Assembly (NCBI GenBank): GCA_011947345.1
Contig: JAAVTG010000554.1
Location: forward strand, 1 to 64,000
Source: Phytophthora quininea
Lineage: Eukaryota > Oomycota > Peronosporomycetes > Peronosporales > Peronosporaceae
Reading direction: 5' to 3'
Length of the DNA: 64,000 bases
Numbering within the stretch: position 1 is the first letter of the stretch; each line of letters begins with the position of its first letter. The notes beneath the pieces were generated by a model. That model had not been told where the DNA came from and did not search any database. It saw only the letters and a program-made list of their open reading frames with translations. Position numbers and translations under genes: made by a program. Shown piece after piece: positions 1-13,575 of the stretch.

Positions 1-3000
1 AGCACCACCACCAGTGTCCTCGCTTGCAGACCATTGAATCGTTTGTTGTCCTGATGTGCCGTTTACAACTGCTGCGTTGGGAGGAACACGGTATGGTAAC
101 TACACTCGTCCTACCGGATAGCGATGCGCTAGGTGCGCTGGTCCAGCCGAGTTTACTGATTCAACAACATAAACGTAAGTATGTTCCGCCAGAAGCTGAT
201 CATCGACAAAGCTCGCATTGTCTCCACCATCCTCAATTGGTGCGATCAGCACATTGTCTCGATAAACGTTGTAACCAGTGAGGGCTCACCGCCAGTGTCA
301 AGAGGGGCTGCCAGCTCAAGCCAATCGACCCTCCCGTGCTATTCGTCTGAATCAATAAAACAGGTTGATCGGGTGGAACGGCATCTGGTTTGTCAAAGCA
401 GACACGCTCGTACTTTGAGAGCTAATGCCGGCCTCATTCCATGCCGCCACCGTGTAACTGTATAATGTATCCCGGAGCAAATGCCCACGAGCAAATGTAG
501 TACTCGTCCCATTATACAGCGTGCTGTTGGCTTCCGAGTATAGGATGTAGTTCACGGAAGCACCACCACCAGTGTCCTCGCTTGCAGACCATTGAATCGT
601 TTGTTGTCCTGATGTGCCGTTTACAACTGCTACGTTGGGAGGAACACTTGGTATGGTAACTACACTCGTCCTACCGGATAGCGATGCGCTAGGTGCGCTT
701 GGTCCAGCCGAGTTTACTGATTCAACAACATAAACGTAAGTATGTTCCGCCAGAAGCCCCTGATCATCGACAAAGCTCGCATTGTCTCCACCATCCTCAA
801 TTGGTGCGATCAGCACATTGTCTCGATAAACGTTGTAACCAGTGAGGGCTCACCGCCAGTGTCAAGAGGGCTGCCAGCTCAAGCCAATCGACCCTCCCGT
901 GCTATTCGTCTGAATCAATAAAACAGGTTGATCGGGTGGAACGGCATCTGGGTTTGTCAAAGCAGACACGCTCGTACTTTGAGAGCTAATGCCGGCCTCA
1001 TTCCATGCCGCCACCGTGTAACTGTATAATGTATCCCGGAGCAAATGCCCACGAGCAAATGTAGTACTCGTCCCATTATACAGCGTGCTGTTGGCTTCCG
1101 AGTAGAGGATGTAGTTCACGGAAGCACCACCACCAGTGTCCTCGCTTGCAGACCATTGAATCGTTTGTTGTCCTGATGTGCCGTTTACAACTGCTACGTT
1201 GGGAGGAACACTTGGTATGGTAACTACACTCGTCCTACCGGATAGCGATGCGCTAGGTGCGCTTGGTCCAGCCGAGTTTACTGATTCAACAACATAAACG
1301 TAAGTATGTTCCGCCAGAAGCCCCTGATCATCGACAAAGCTCGCATTGTCTCCACCATCCTCAATTGGTGCGATCAGCACATTGTCTCGATAAACGTTGT
1401 AACCAGTGAGGGCTCACCGCCAGTGTCAAGAGGGCTGCCAGCTCAAGCCAATCGACCCTCCCGTGCTATTCGTCTGAATCAATAAAACAGGTTGATCGGG
1501 TGGAACGGCATCTGGGTTTGTCAAAGCAGACACGCTCGTACTTTGAGAGCTAATGCCGGCCTCATTCCATGCCGCCACCGTGTAACTGTATAATGTATCC
1601 CGGAGCAAATGCCCACGAGCAAATGTAGTACTCGTCCCATTATACAGCGTGCTGTTGGCTTCCGAGTATAGGATGTAGTTCACGGAAGCACCACCACCAG
1701 TGTCCTCGCTTGCAGACCATTGAATCGTTTGTTGTCCTGATGTGCCGTTTACAACTGCTACGTTGGGAGGAACACTTGGTATGGTAACTACACTCGTCCT
1801 ACCGGATAGCGATGCGCTAGGTGCGCTTGGTCCAGCCGAGTTTACTGATTCAACAACATAAACGTAAGTATGTTCCGCCAGAAGCCCCTGATCATCGACA
1901 AAGCTCGCATTGTCTCCACCATCCTCAATTGGTGCGATCAGCACATTGTCTCGATAAACGTTGTAACCAGTGAGGGCTCACCGCCAGTGTCAAGAGGGGC
2001 TGCCAGCTCAAGCCAATCGACCCTCCCGTGCTATTCGTCTGAATCAATAAAACAGGTTGATCGGGTGGAACGGCATCTGGGTTTGTCAAAGCAGACACGC
2101 TCGTACTTTGAGAGCTAATGCCGGCCTCATTCCATGCCGCCACCGTGTAACTGTATAATGTATCCCGGAGCAAATGCCCACGAGCAAATGTAGTACTCGT
2201 CCCATTATACAGCGTGCTGTTGGCTTCCGAGTAGAGGATGTAGTTCACGGAAGCACCACCACCAGTGTCCTCGCTTGCAGACCATTGAATCGTTTGTTGT
2301 CCTGATGTGCCGTTTACAACTGCTACGTTGGGAGGAACACTTGGTATGGTAACTACACTCGTCCTACCGGATAGCGATGCGCTAGGTGCGCTTGGTCCAG
2401 CCGAGTTTACTGATTCAACAACATAAACGTAAGTATGTTCCGCCAGAAGCCCCTGATCATCGACAAAGCTCGCATTGTCTCCACCATCCTCAATTGGTGC
2501 GATCAGCACATTGTCTCGATAAACGTTGTAACCAGTGAGGGCTCACCGCCAGTGTCAAGAGGGCTGCCAGCTCAAGCCAATCGACCCTCCCGTGCTATTC
2601 GTCTGAATCAATAAAACAGGTTGATCGGGTGGAACGGCATCTGGGTTTGTCAAAGCAGACACGCTCGTACTTTGAGAGCTAATGCCGGCCTCATTCCATG
2701 CCGCCACCGTGTAACTGTATAATGTATCCCGGAGCAAATGCCCACGAGCAAATGTAGTACTCGTCCCATTATACAGCGTGCTGTTGGCTTCCGAGTAGGA
2801 TGTAGTTCACGGAAGCACCACCACCAGTGTCCTCGCTTGCAGACCATTGAATCGTTTGTTGTCCTGATGTGCCGTTTACAACTGCTACGTTGGGAGGAAC
2901 ACTTGGTATGGTAACTACACTCGTCCTACCGGATAGCGATGCGCTAGGTGCGCTTGGTCCAGCCGAGTTTACTGATTCAACAACATAAACGTAAGTATGT

Positions 3001-6000
3001 TCCGCCAGAAGCCCCTGATCATCGACAAAGCTCGCATTGTCTCCACCATCCTCAATTGGTGCGATCAGCACATTGTCTCGATAAACGTTGTAACCAGTGA
3101 GGGCTCACCGCCAGTGTCAAGAGGGGCTGCCAGCTCAAGCCAATCGACCCTCCCGTGCTATTCGTCTGAATCAATAAAACAGGTTGATCGGGTGGAACGG
3201 CATCTGGGTTTGTCAAAGCAGACACGCTCGTACTTTGAGAGCTAATGCCGGCCTCATTCCATGCCGCCACCGTGTAACTGTATAATGTATCCCGGAGCAA
3301 ATGCCCACGAGCAAATGTAGTACTCGTCCCATTATACAGCGTGCTGTTGGCTTCCGAGTAGAGGATGTAGTTCACGGAAGCACCACCACCAGTGTCCTCG
3401 CTTGCAGACCATTGAATCGTTTGTTGTCCTGATGTGCCGTTTACAACTGCTACGTTGGGAGGAACACTTGGTATGGTAACTACACTCGTCCTACCGGATA
3501 GCGATGCGCTAGGTGCGCTTGGTCCAGCCGAGTTTACTGATTCAACAACATAAACGTAAGTATGTTCCGCCAGAAGCCCCTGATCATCGACAAAGCTCGC
3601 ATTGTCTCCACCATCCTCAATTGGTGCGATCAGCACATTGTCTCGATAAACGTTGTAACCAGTGAGGGCTCACCGCCAGTGTCAAGAGGGGCTGCCAGCT
3701 CAAGCCCTCCCGTGCTATTCGTCTGAATCAATAAAACAGGTTGATCGGGTGGAACGGCATCTGGGTTTGTCAAAGCAGACACGCTCGTACTTTGAGAGCT
3801 AATGCCGGCCTCATTCCATGCCGCCACCGTGTAACTGTATAATGTATCCCGGAGCAAATGCCCACGAGCAAATGTAGTACTCGTCCCATTATACAGCGTG
3901 CTGTTGGCTTCCGAGTAGAGGATGTAGTTCACGGAAGCACCACCACCAGTGTCCTCGCTTGCAGACCATTGAATCGTTTGTTGTCCTGATGTGCCGTTTA
4001 CAACTGCTACGTTGGGAGGAACACTTGGTATGGTAACTACACTCGTCCTACCGGATAGCGATGCGCTAGGTGCGCTTGGTCCAGCCGAGTTTACTGATTC
4101 AACAACATAAACGTAAGTATGTTCCGCCAGAAGCCCCTGATCATCGACAAAGCTCGCATTGTCTCCACCATCCTCAATTGGTGCGATCAGCACATTGTCT
4201 CGATAAACGTTGTAACCAGTGAGGGCTCACCGCCAGTGTCAAGAGGGGGCTGCCAGCTCAAGCCAATCGACCCTCCCGTGCTATTCGTCTGAATCAATAA
4301 AACAGGTTGATCGGGTGGAACGGCATCTGGGTTTGTCAAAGCAGACACGCTCGTACTTTGAGAGCTAATGCCGGCCTCATTCCATGCCGCCACCGTGTAA
4401 CTGTATAATGTATCCCGGAGCAAATGCCCACGAGCAAATGTAGTACTCGTCCCATTATACAGCGTGCTGTTGGCTTCCGAGTAGAGGATGTAGTTCACGG
4501 AAGCACCACCACCAGTGTCCTCGCTTGCAGACCATTGAATCGTTTGTTGTCCTGATGTGCCGTTTACAACTGCTACGTTGGGAGGAACACTTGGTATGGT
4601 AACTACACTCGTCCTACCGGATAGCGATGCGCTAGGTGCGCTTGGTCCAGCCGAGTTTACTGATTCAACAACATAAACGTAAGTATGTTCCGCCAGAAGC
4701 CCCTGATCATCGACAAAGCTCGCATTGTCTCCACCATCCTCAATTGGTGCGATCAGCACATTGTCTCGATAAACGTTGTAACCAGTGAGGGCTCACCGCC
4801 AGTGTCAAGAGGGGCTGCCAGCTCAAGCCAATCGACCCTCCCGTGCTATTCGTCTGAATCAATAAAACAGGTTGATCGGGTGGAACGGCATCTGGGTTTG
4901 TCAAAGCAGACACGCTCGTACTTTGAGAGCTAATGCCGGCCTCATTCCATGCCGCCACCGTGTAACTGTATAATGTATCCCGGAGCAAATGCCCACGAGC
5001 AAATGTAGTACTCGTCCCATTATACAGCGTGCTGTTGGCTTCCGAGTAGAGGATGTAGTTCACGGAAGCACCACCACCAGTGTCCTCGCTTGCAGACCAT
5101 TGAATCGTTTGTTGTCCTGATGTGCCGTTTACAACTGCTACGTTGGGAGGAACACTTGGTATGGTAACTACACTCGTCCTACCGGATAGCGATGCGCTAG
5201 GTGCGCTTGGTCCAGCCGAGTTTACTGATTCAACAACATAAACGTAAGTATGTTCCGCCAGAAGCCCCTGATCATCGATGCTCGCAGCTCCACCATCAAT
5301 TGGTGCTCACCGCCATAAACGTTGTCACCAGAGGGGCTGCCAGCTGCCAGCTGCCAATCGACCCTCCCGTGCTATTCGTCTGAATCAATAAAACAGGTTG
5401 ATCGGGTGGAACGGCATCTGGGTTTGTCAAAGCAGACACGCTCGTACTTTGAGAGCTAATGCCGGCCTCATTCCATGCCGCCACCGTGTAACTGTATAAT
5501 GTATCCCGGAGCAAATGCCCACGAGCAAATGTAGTACTCGTCCCATTATACAGCGTGCTGTTGGCTTCCGAGTAGAGGATGTAGTTCACGGAAGCACCAC
5601 CACCAGTGTCCTCGCTTGCAGACCATTGAATCGTTTGTTGTCCTGATGTGCCGTTTACAACTGCTACGTTGGGAGGAACACTTGGTATGGTAACTACACT
5701 CGTCCTACCGGATAGCGATGCGCTAGGTGCGCTTGGTCCAGCCGAGTTTACTGATTCAACAACATAAACGTAAGTATGTTCCGCCAGAAGCCCCTGATCA
5801 TCGACAAAGCTCGCATTGTCTCCACCATCCTCAATTGGTGCGATCAGCACATTGTCTCGATAAACGTTGTAACCAGTGAGGGCTCACCGCCAGTGTCAAG
5901 AGGGGGCTGCCAGCTCAAGCCAATCGACCCTCCCGTGCTATTCGTCTGAATCAATAAAACAGGTTGATCGGGTGGAACGGCATCTGGGTTTGTCAAAGCA

Positions 6001-9000
6001 GACACGCTCGTACTTTGAGAGCTAATGCCGGCCTCATTCCATGCCGCCACCGTGTAACTGTATAATGTATCCCGGAGCAAATGCCCACGAGCAAATGTAG
6101 TACTCGTCCCATTATACAGCGTGCTGTTGGCTTCCGAGTAGAGGATGTAGTTCACGGAAGCACCACCACCAGTGTCCTCGCTTGCAGACCATTGAATCGT
6201 TTGTTGTCCTGATGTGCCGTTTACAACTGCTACGTTGGGAGGAACACTTGGTATGGTAACTACACTCGTCCTACCGGATAGCGATGCGCTAGGTGCGCTT
6301 GGTCCAGCCGAGTTTACTGATTCAACAACATAAACGTAAGTATGTTCCGCCAGAAGCCCCTGATCATCGACAAAGCTCGCATTGTCTCCACCATCCTCAA
6401 TTGGTGCGATCAGCACATTGTCTCGATAAACGTTGTAACCAGTGAGGGCTCACCGCCAGTGTCAAGAGGGGCTGCCAGCTCAAGCCAATCGACCCTCCCG
6501 TGCTATTCGTCTGAATCAATAAAACAGGTTGATCGGGTGGAACGGCATCTGGGTTTGTCAAAGCAGACACGCTCGTACTTTGAGAGCTAATGCCGGCCTC
6601 ATTCCATGCCGCCACCGTGTAACTGTATAATGTATCCCGGAGCAAATGCCCACGAGCAAATGTAGTACTCGTCCCATTATACAGCGTGCTGTTGGCTTCC
6701 GAGTAGAGGATGTAGTTCACGGAAGCACCACCACCAGTGTCCTCGCTTGCAGACCATTGAATCGTTTGTTGTCCTGATGTGCCGTTTACAACTGCTACGT
6801 TGGGAGGAACACTTGGTATGGTAACTACACTCGTCCTACCGGATAGCGATGCGCTAGGTGCGCTTGGTCCAGCCGAGTTTACTGATTCAACAACATAAAC
6901 GTAAGTATGTTCCGCCAGAAGCCCCTGATCATCGACAAAGCTCGCATTGTCTCCACCATCCTCAATTGGTGCGATCAGCACATTGTCTCGATAAACGTTG
7001 TAACCAGTGAGGGCTCACCGCCAGTGTCAAGAGGGGCTGCCAGCTCAAGCCAATCGACCCTCCCGTGCTATTCGTCTGAATCAATAAAACAGGTTGATCG
7101 GGTGGAACGGCATCTGGGTTTGTCAAAGCAGACACGCTCGTACTTTGAGAGCTAATGCCGGCCTCATTCCATGCCGCCACCGTGTAACTGTATAATGTAT
7201 CCCGGAGCAAATGCCCACGAGCAAATGTAGTACTCGTCCCATTATACAGCGTGCTGTTGGCTTCCGAGTAGAGGATGTAGTTCACGGAAGCACCACCACC
7301 AGTGTCCTCGCTTGCAGACCATTGAATCGTTTGTTGTCCTGATGTGCCGTTTACAACTGCTACGTTGGGAGGAACACTTGGTATGGTAACTACACTCGTC
7401 CTACCGGATAGCGATGCGCTAGGTGCGCTTGGTCCAGCCGAGTTTACTGATTCAACAACATAAACGTAAGTATGTTCCGCCAGAAGCCCCTGATCATCGA
7501 CAAAGCTCGCATTGTCTCCACCATCCTCAATTGGTGCGATCAGCACATTGTCTCGATAAACGTTGTAACCAGTGAGGGCTCACCGCCAGTGTCAAGAGGG
7601 CTGCCAGCTCAAGCCAATCGACCCTCCCGTGCTATTCGTCTGAATCAATAAAACAGGTTGATCGGGTGGAACGGCATCTGGGTTTGTCAAAGCAGACACG
7701 CTCGTACTTTGAGAGCTAATGCCGGCCTCATTCCATGCCGCCACCGTGTAACTGTATAATGTATCCCGGAGCAAATGCCCACGAGCAAATGTAGTACTCG
7801 TCCCATTATACAGCGTGCTGTTGGCTTCCGAGTAGAGGATGTAGTTCACGGAAGCACCACCACCAGTGTCCTCGCTTGCAGACCATTGAATCGTTTGTTG
7901 TCCTGATGTGCCGTTTACAACTGCTACGTTGGGAGGAACACTTGGTATGGTAACTACACTCGTCCTACCGGATAGCGATGCGCTAGGTGCGCTTGGTCCA
8001 GCCGAGTTTACTGATTCAACAACATAAACGTAAGTATGTTCCGCCAGAAGCCCCTGATCATCGACAAAGCTCGCATTGTCTCCACCATCCTCAATTGGTG
8101 CGATCAGCACATTGTCTCGATAAACGTTGTAACCAGTGAGGGGCTCACCGCCAGTGTCAAGAGGGCTGCCAGCTCAAGCCAATCGACCCTCCCGTGCTAT
8201 TCGTCTGAATCAATAAAACAGGTTGATCGGGTGGAACGGCATCTGGGTTTGTCAAAGCAGACACGCTCGTACTTTGAGAGCTAATGCCGGCCTCATTCCA
8301 TGCCGCCACCGTGTAACTGTATAATGTATCCCGGAGCAAATGCCCACGAGCAAATGTAGTACTCGTCCCATTATACAGCGTGCTGTTGGCTTCCGAGTAG
8401 AGGATGTAGTTCACGGAAGCACCACCACCAGTGTCCTCGCTTGCAGACCATTGAATCGTTTGTTGTCCTGATGTGCCGTTTACAACTGCTACGTTGGGAG
8501 GAACACTTGGTATGGTAACTACACTCGTCCTACCGGATAGCGATGCGCTAGGTGCGCTTGGTCCAGCCGAGTTTACTGATTCAACAACATAAACGTAAGT
8601 ATGTTCCGCCAGAAGCCCCTGATCATCGACAAAGCTCGCATTGTCTCCACCATCCTCAATTGGTGCGATCAGCACATTGTCTCGATAAACGTTGTAACCA
8701 GTGAGGGCTCACCGCCAGTGTCAAGAGGGCTGCCAGCTCAAGCCAATCGACCCTCCCGTGCTATTCGTCTGAATCAATAAAACAGGTTGATCGGGTGGAA
8801 CGGCATCTGGGTTTGTCAAAGCAGACACGCTCGTACTTTGAGAGCTAATGCCGGCCTCATTCCATGCCGCCACCGTGTAACTGTATAATGTATCCCGGAG
8901 CAAATGCCCACGAGCAAATGTAGTACTCGTCCCATTATACAGCGTGCTGTTGGCTTCCGAGTAGAGGATGTAGTTCACGGAAGCACCACCACCAGTGTCC

Positions 9001-12000
9001 TCGCTTGCAGACCATTGAATCGTTTGTTGTCCTGATGTGCCGTTTACAACTGCTACGTTGGGAGGAACACGGTATGGTAACTACACTCGTCCTACCGGAT
9101 AGCGATGCGCTAGGTGCGCTTGGTCCAGCCGAGTTTACTGATTCAACAACATAAACGTAAGTATGTTCCGCCAGAAGCCCCTGATCATCGACAAAGCTCG
9201 CATTGTCTCCACCATCCTCAATTGGTGCGATCAGCACATTGTCTCGATAAACGTTGTAACCAGTGAGGGCTCACCGCCAGTGTCAAGAGGGGCTGCCAGC
9301 TCAAGCCAATCGACCCTCCCGTGCTATTCGTCTGAATCAATAAAACAGGTTGATCGGGTGGAACGGCATCTGGGTTTGTCAAAGCAGACACGCTCGTACT
9401 TTGAGAGCTAATGCCGGCCTCATTCCATGCCGCCACCGTGTAACTGTATAATGTATCCCGGAGCAAATGCCCACGAGCAAATGTAGTACTCGTCCCATTA
9501 TACAGCGTGCTGTTGGCTTCCGAGTAGAGGATGTAGTTCACGGAAGCACCACCACCAGTGTCCTCGCTTGCAGACCATTGAATCGTTTGTTGTCCTGATG
9601 TGCCGTTTACAACTGCTACGTTGGGAGGAACACTTGGTATGGTAACTACACTCGTCCTACCGGATAGCGATGCGCTAGGTGCGCTTGGTCCAGCCGAGTT
9701 TACTGATTCAACAACATAAACGTAAGTATGTTCCGCCAGAAGCCCCTGATCATCGACAAAGCTCGCATTGTCTCCACCATCCTCAATTGGTGCGATCAGC
9801 ACATTGTCTCGATAAACGTTGTAACCAGTGAGGGCTCACCGCCAGTGTCAAGAGGGGCTGCCAGCTCAAGCCAATCGACCCTCCCGTGCTATTCGTCTGA
9901 ATCAATAAAACAGGTTGATCGGGTGGAACGGCATCTGGGTTTGTCAAAGCAGACACGCTCGTACTTTGAGAGCTAATGCCGGCCTCATTCCATGCCGCCA
10001 CCGTGTAACTGTATAATGTATCCCGGAGCAAATGCCCACGAGCAAATGTAGTACTCGTCCCATTATACAGCGTGCTGTTGGCTTCCGAGTAGAGGATGTA
10101 GTTCACGGAAGCACCACCACCAGTGTCCTCGCTTGCAGACCATTGAATCGTTTGTTGTCCTGATGTGCCGTTTACAACTGCTACGTTGGGAGGAACACTT
10201 GGTATGGTAACTACACTCGTCCTACCGGATAGCGATGCGCTAGGTGCGCTTGGTCCAGCCGAGTTTACTGATTCAACAACATAAACGTAAGTATGTTCCG
10301 CCAGAAGCCCCTGATCATCGACAAAGCTCGCATTGTCTCCACCATCCTCAATTGGTGCGATCAGCACATTGTCTCGATAAACGTTGTAACCAGTGAGGGC
10401 TCACCGCCAGTGTCAAGAGGGGGCTGCCAGCTCAAGCCAATCGACCCTCCCGTGCTATTCGTCTGAATCAATAAAACAGGTTGATCGGGTGGAACGGCAT
10501 CTGGGTTTGTCAAAGCAGACACGCTCGTACTTTGAGAGCTAATGCCGGCCTCATTCCATGCCGCCACCGTGTAACTGTATAATGTATCCCGGAGCAAATG
10601 CCCACGAGCAAATGTAGTACTCGTCCCATTATACAGCGTGCTGTTGGCTTCCGAGTAGAGGATGTAGTTCACGGAAGCACCACCACCAGTGTCCTCGCTT
10701 GCAGACCATTGAATCGTTTGTTGTCCTGATGTGCCGTTTACAACTGCTACGTTGGGAGGAACACTTGGTATGGTAACTACACTCGTCCTACCGGATAGCG
10801 ATGCGCTAGGTGCGCTTGGTCCAGCCGAGTTTACTGATTCAACAACATAAACGTAAGTATGTTCCGCCAGAAGCCCCTGATCATCGACAAAGCTCGCATT
10901 GTCTCCACCATCCTCAATTGGTGCGATCAGCACATTGTCTCGATAAACGTTGTAACCAGTGAGGGCTCACCGCCAGTGTCAAGAGGGGGCTGCCAGCTCA
11001 AGCCAATCGACCCTCCCGTGCTATTCGTCTGAATCAATAAAACAGGTTGATCGGGTGGAACGGCATCTGGGTTTGTCAAAGCAGACACGCTCGTACTTTG
11101 AGAGCTAATGCCGGCCTCATTCCATGCCGCCACCGTGTAACTGTATAATGTATCCCGGAGCAAATGCCCACGAGCAAATGTAGTACTCGTCCCATTATAC
11201 AGCGTGCTGTTGGCTTCCGAGTAGAGGATGTAGTTCACGGAAGCACCACCACCAGTGTCCTCGCTTGCAGACCATTGAATCGTTTGTTGTCCTGATGTGC
11301 CGTTTACAACTGCTACGTTGGGAGGAACACTTGGTATGGTAACTACACTCGTCCTACCGGATAGCGATGCGCTAGGTGCGCTTGGTCCAGCCGAGTTTAC
11401 TGATTCAACAACATAAACGTAAGTATGTTCCGCCAGAAGCCCCTGATCATCGACAAAGCTCGCATTGTCTCCACCATCCTCAATTGGTGCGATCAGCACA
11501 TTGTCTCGATAAACGTTGTAACCAGTGAGGGCTCACCGCCAGTGTCAAGAGGGGGCTGCCAGCTCAAGCCAATCGACCCTCCCGTGCTATTCGTCTGAAT
11601 CAATAAAACAGGTTGATCGGGTGGAACGGCATCTGGGTTTGTCAAAGCAGACACGCTCGTACTTTGAGAGCTAATGCCGGCCTCATTCCATGCCGCCACC
11701 GTGTAACTGTATAATGTATCCCGGAGCAAATGCCCACGAGCAAATGTAGTACTCGTCCCATTATACAGCGTGCTGTTGGCTTCCGAGTAGAGGATGTAGT
11801 TCACGGAAGCACCACCACCAGTGTCCTCGCTTGCAGACCATTGAATCGTTTGTTGTCCTGATGTGCCGTTTACAACTGCTACGTTGGGAGGAACACTTGG
11901 TATGGTAACTACACTCGTCCTACCGGATAGCGATGCGCTAGGTGCGCTTGGTCCAGCCGAGTTTACTGATTCAACAACATAAACGTAAGTATGTTCCGCC

Positions 12001-13575
12001 AGAAGCCCCTGATCATCGACAAAGCTCGCATTGTCTCCACCATCCTCAATTGGTGCGATCAGCACATTGTCTCGATAAACGTTGTAACCAGTGAGGGCTC
12101 ACCGCCAGTGTCAAGAGGGGGCTGCCAGCTCAAGCCAATCGACCCTCCCGTGCTATTCGTCTGAATCAATAAAACAGGTTGATCGGGTGGAACGGCATCT
12201 GGGTTTGTCAAAGCAGACACGCTCGTACTTTGAGAGCTAATGCCGGCCTCATTCCATGCCGCCACCGTGTAACTGTATAATGTATCCCGGAGCAAATGCC
12301 CACGAGCAAATGTAGTACTCGTCCCATTATACAGCGTGCTGTTGGCTTCCGAGTAGAGGATGTAGTTCACGGAAGCACCACCACCAGTGTCCTCGCTTGC
12401 AGACCATTGAATCGTTTGTTGTCCTGATGTGCCGTTTACAACTGCTACGTTGGGAGGAACACTTGGTATGGTAACTACACTCGTCCTACCGGATAGCGAT
12501 GCGCTAGGTGCGCTTGGTCCAGCCGAGTTTACTGATTCAACAACATAAACGTAAGTATGTTCCGCCAGAAGCCCCTGATCATCGACAAAGCTCGCATTGT
12601 CTCCACCATCCTCAATTGGTGCGATCAGCACATTGTCTCGATAAACGTTGTAACCAGTGAGGGCTCACCGCCAGTGTCAAGAGGGGCTGCCAGCTCAAGC
12701 CAATCGACCCTCCCGTGCTATTCGTCTGAATCAATAAAACAGGTTGATCGGGTGGAACGGCATCTGGGTTTGTCAAAGCAGACACGCTCGTACTTTGAGA
12801 GCTAATGCCGGCCTCATTCCATGCCGCCACCGTGTAACTGTATAATGTATCCCGGAGCAAATGCCCACGAGCAAATGTAGTACTCGTCCCATTATACAGC
12901 GTGCTGTTGGCTTCCGAGTAGAGGATGTAGTTCACGGAAGCACCACCACCAGTGTCCTCGCTTGCAGACCATTGAATCGTTTGTTGTCCTGATGTGCCGT
13001 TTACAACTGCTACGTTGGGAGGAACACTTGGTATGGTAACTACACTCGTCCTACCGGATAGCGATGCGCTAGGTGCGCTTGGTCCAGCCGAGTTTACTGA
13101 TTCAACAACATAAACGTAAGTATGTTCCGCCAGAAGCCCCTGATCATCGACAAAGCTCGCATTGTCTCCACCATCCTCAATTGGTGCGATCAGCACATTG
13201 TCTCGATAAACGTTGTAACCAGTGAGGGCTCACCGCCAGTGTCAAGAGGGGCTGCCAGCTCAAGCCAATCGACCCTCCCGTGCTATTCGTCTGAATCAAT
13301 AAAACAGGTTGATCGGGTGGAACGGCATCTGGGTTTGTCAAAGCAGACACGCTCGTACTTTGAGAGCTAATGCCGGCCTCATTCCATGCCGCCACCGTGT
13401 AACTGTATAATGTATCCCGGAGCAAATGCCCACGAGCAAATGTAGTACTCGTCCCATTATACAGCGTGCTGTTGGCTTCCGAGTAGAGGATGTAGTTCAC
13501 GGAAGCACCACCACCAGTGTCCTCGCTTGCAGACCATTGAATCGTTTGTTGTCCTGATGTGCCGTTTACAACTGC
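1..13575 (-). repeat. Tandem array of about 24 coding units of 567 bp (two FN3 domains each)
   Basis: A unit of 557-566 bp recurs from about 13575 down to position 1 with almost no substitutions. The VLIAPIEDGG site recurs near 248, 816, 1380, 1944, 2509, 3071, 3636, 4193, 4759, 5297, 5850, 6416, 6981, 7546, 8110, 8675, 9237, 9802, 10367, 10933, 11499, 12065, 12631 and 13196. Each unit carries two FN3 domains, one with QWSASEDTGGGASVNYILYS and one with LSWQPPLDTGGEPLTGYN. Length differences come mainly from a G-run of 3, 4 or 5 (plus strand, before CTGCC) and a second run of 3 or 4 (before CTCACC). With runs of 5 and 4 the unit is 567 bp, 189 codons, and reads through. A few units have 2-bp or 8-bp losses (near 2797, 3706, 9069), and those near 1-350 and 5270-5360 are visibly damaged. 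Confidence 0.95.

Noticed and set aside
165..13110. A strong splice-donor-like GTAAGTATG on the plus strand in every 567-bp unit
   Set aside because: It lies antisense to the FN3 coding strand and no plus-strand exon leads into it.
1870..13370. Repeated 82-codon plus-strand frames starting MFRQKPLIIDKAR
   Set aside because: Antisense shadows recurring once per FN3 unit; the FN3 signal is on the minus strand.
1..13575. CRISPR or satellite DNA interpretation of the array
   Set aside because: Units are long, contiguous, without spacers, and encode FN3 domains.
1..13575. Programmed ribosomal frameshifting at the G-runs
   Set aside because: Run length differs between units and the same one-base losses occur in unrelated housekeeping genes; assembly under-calling is simpler.
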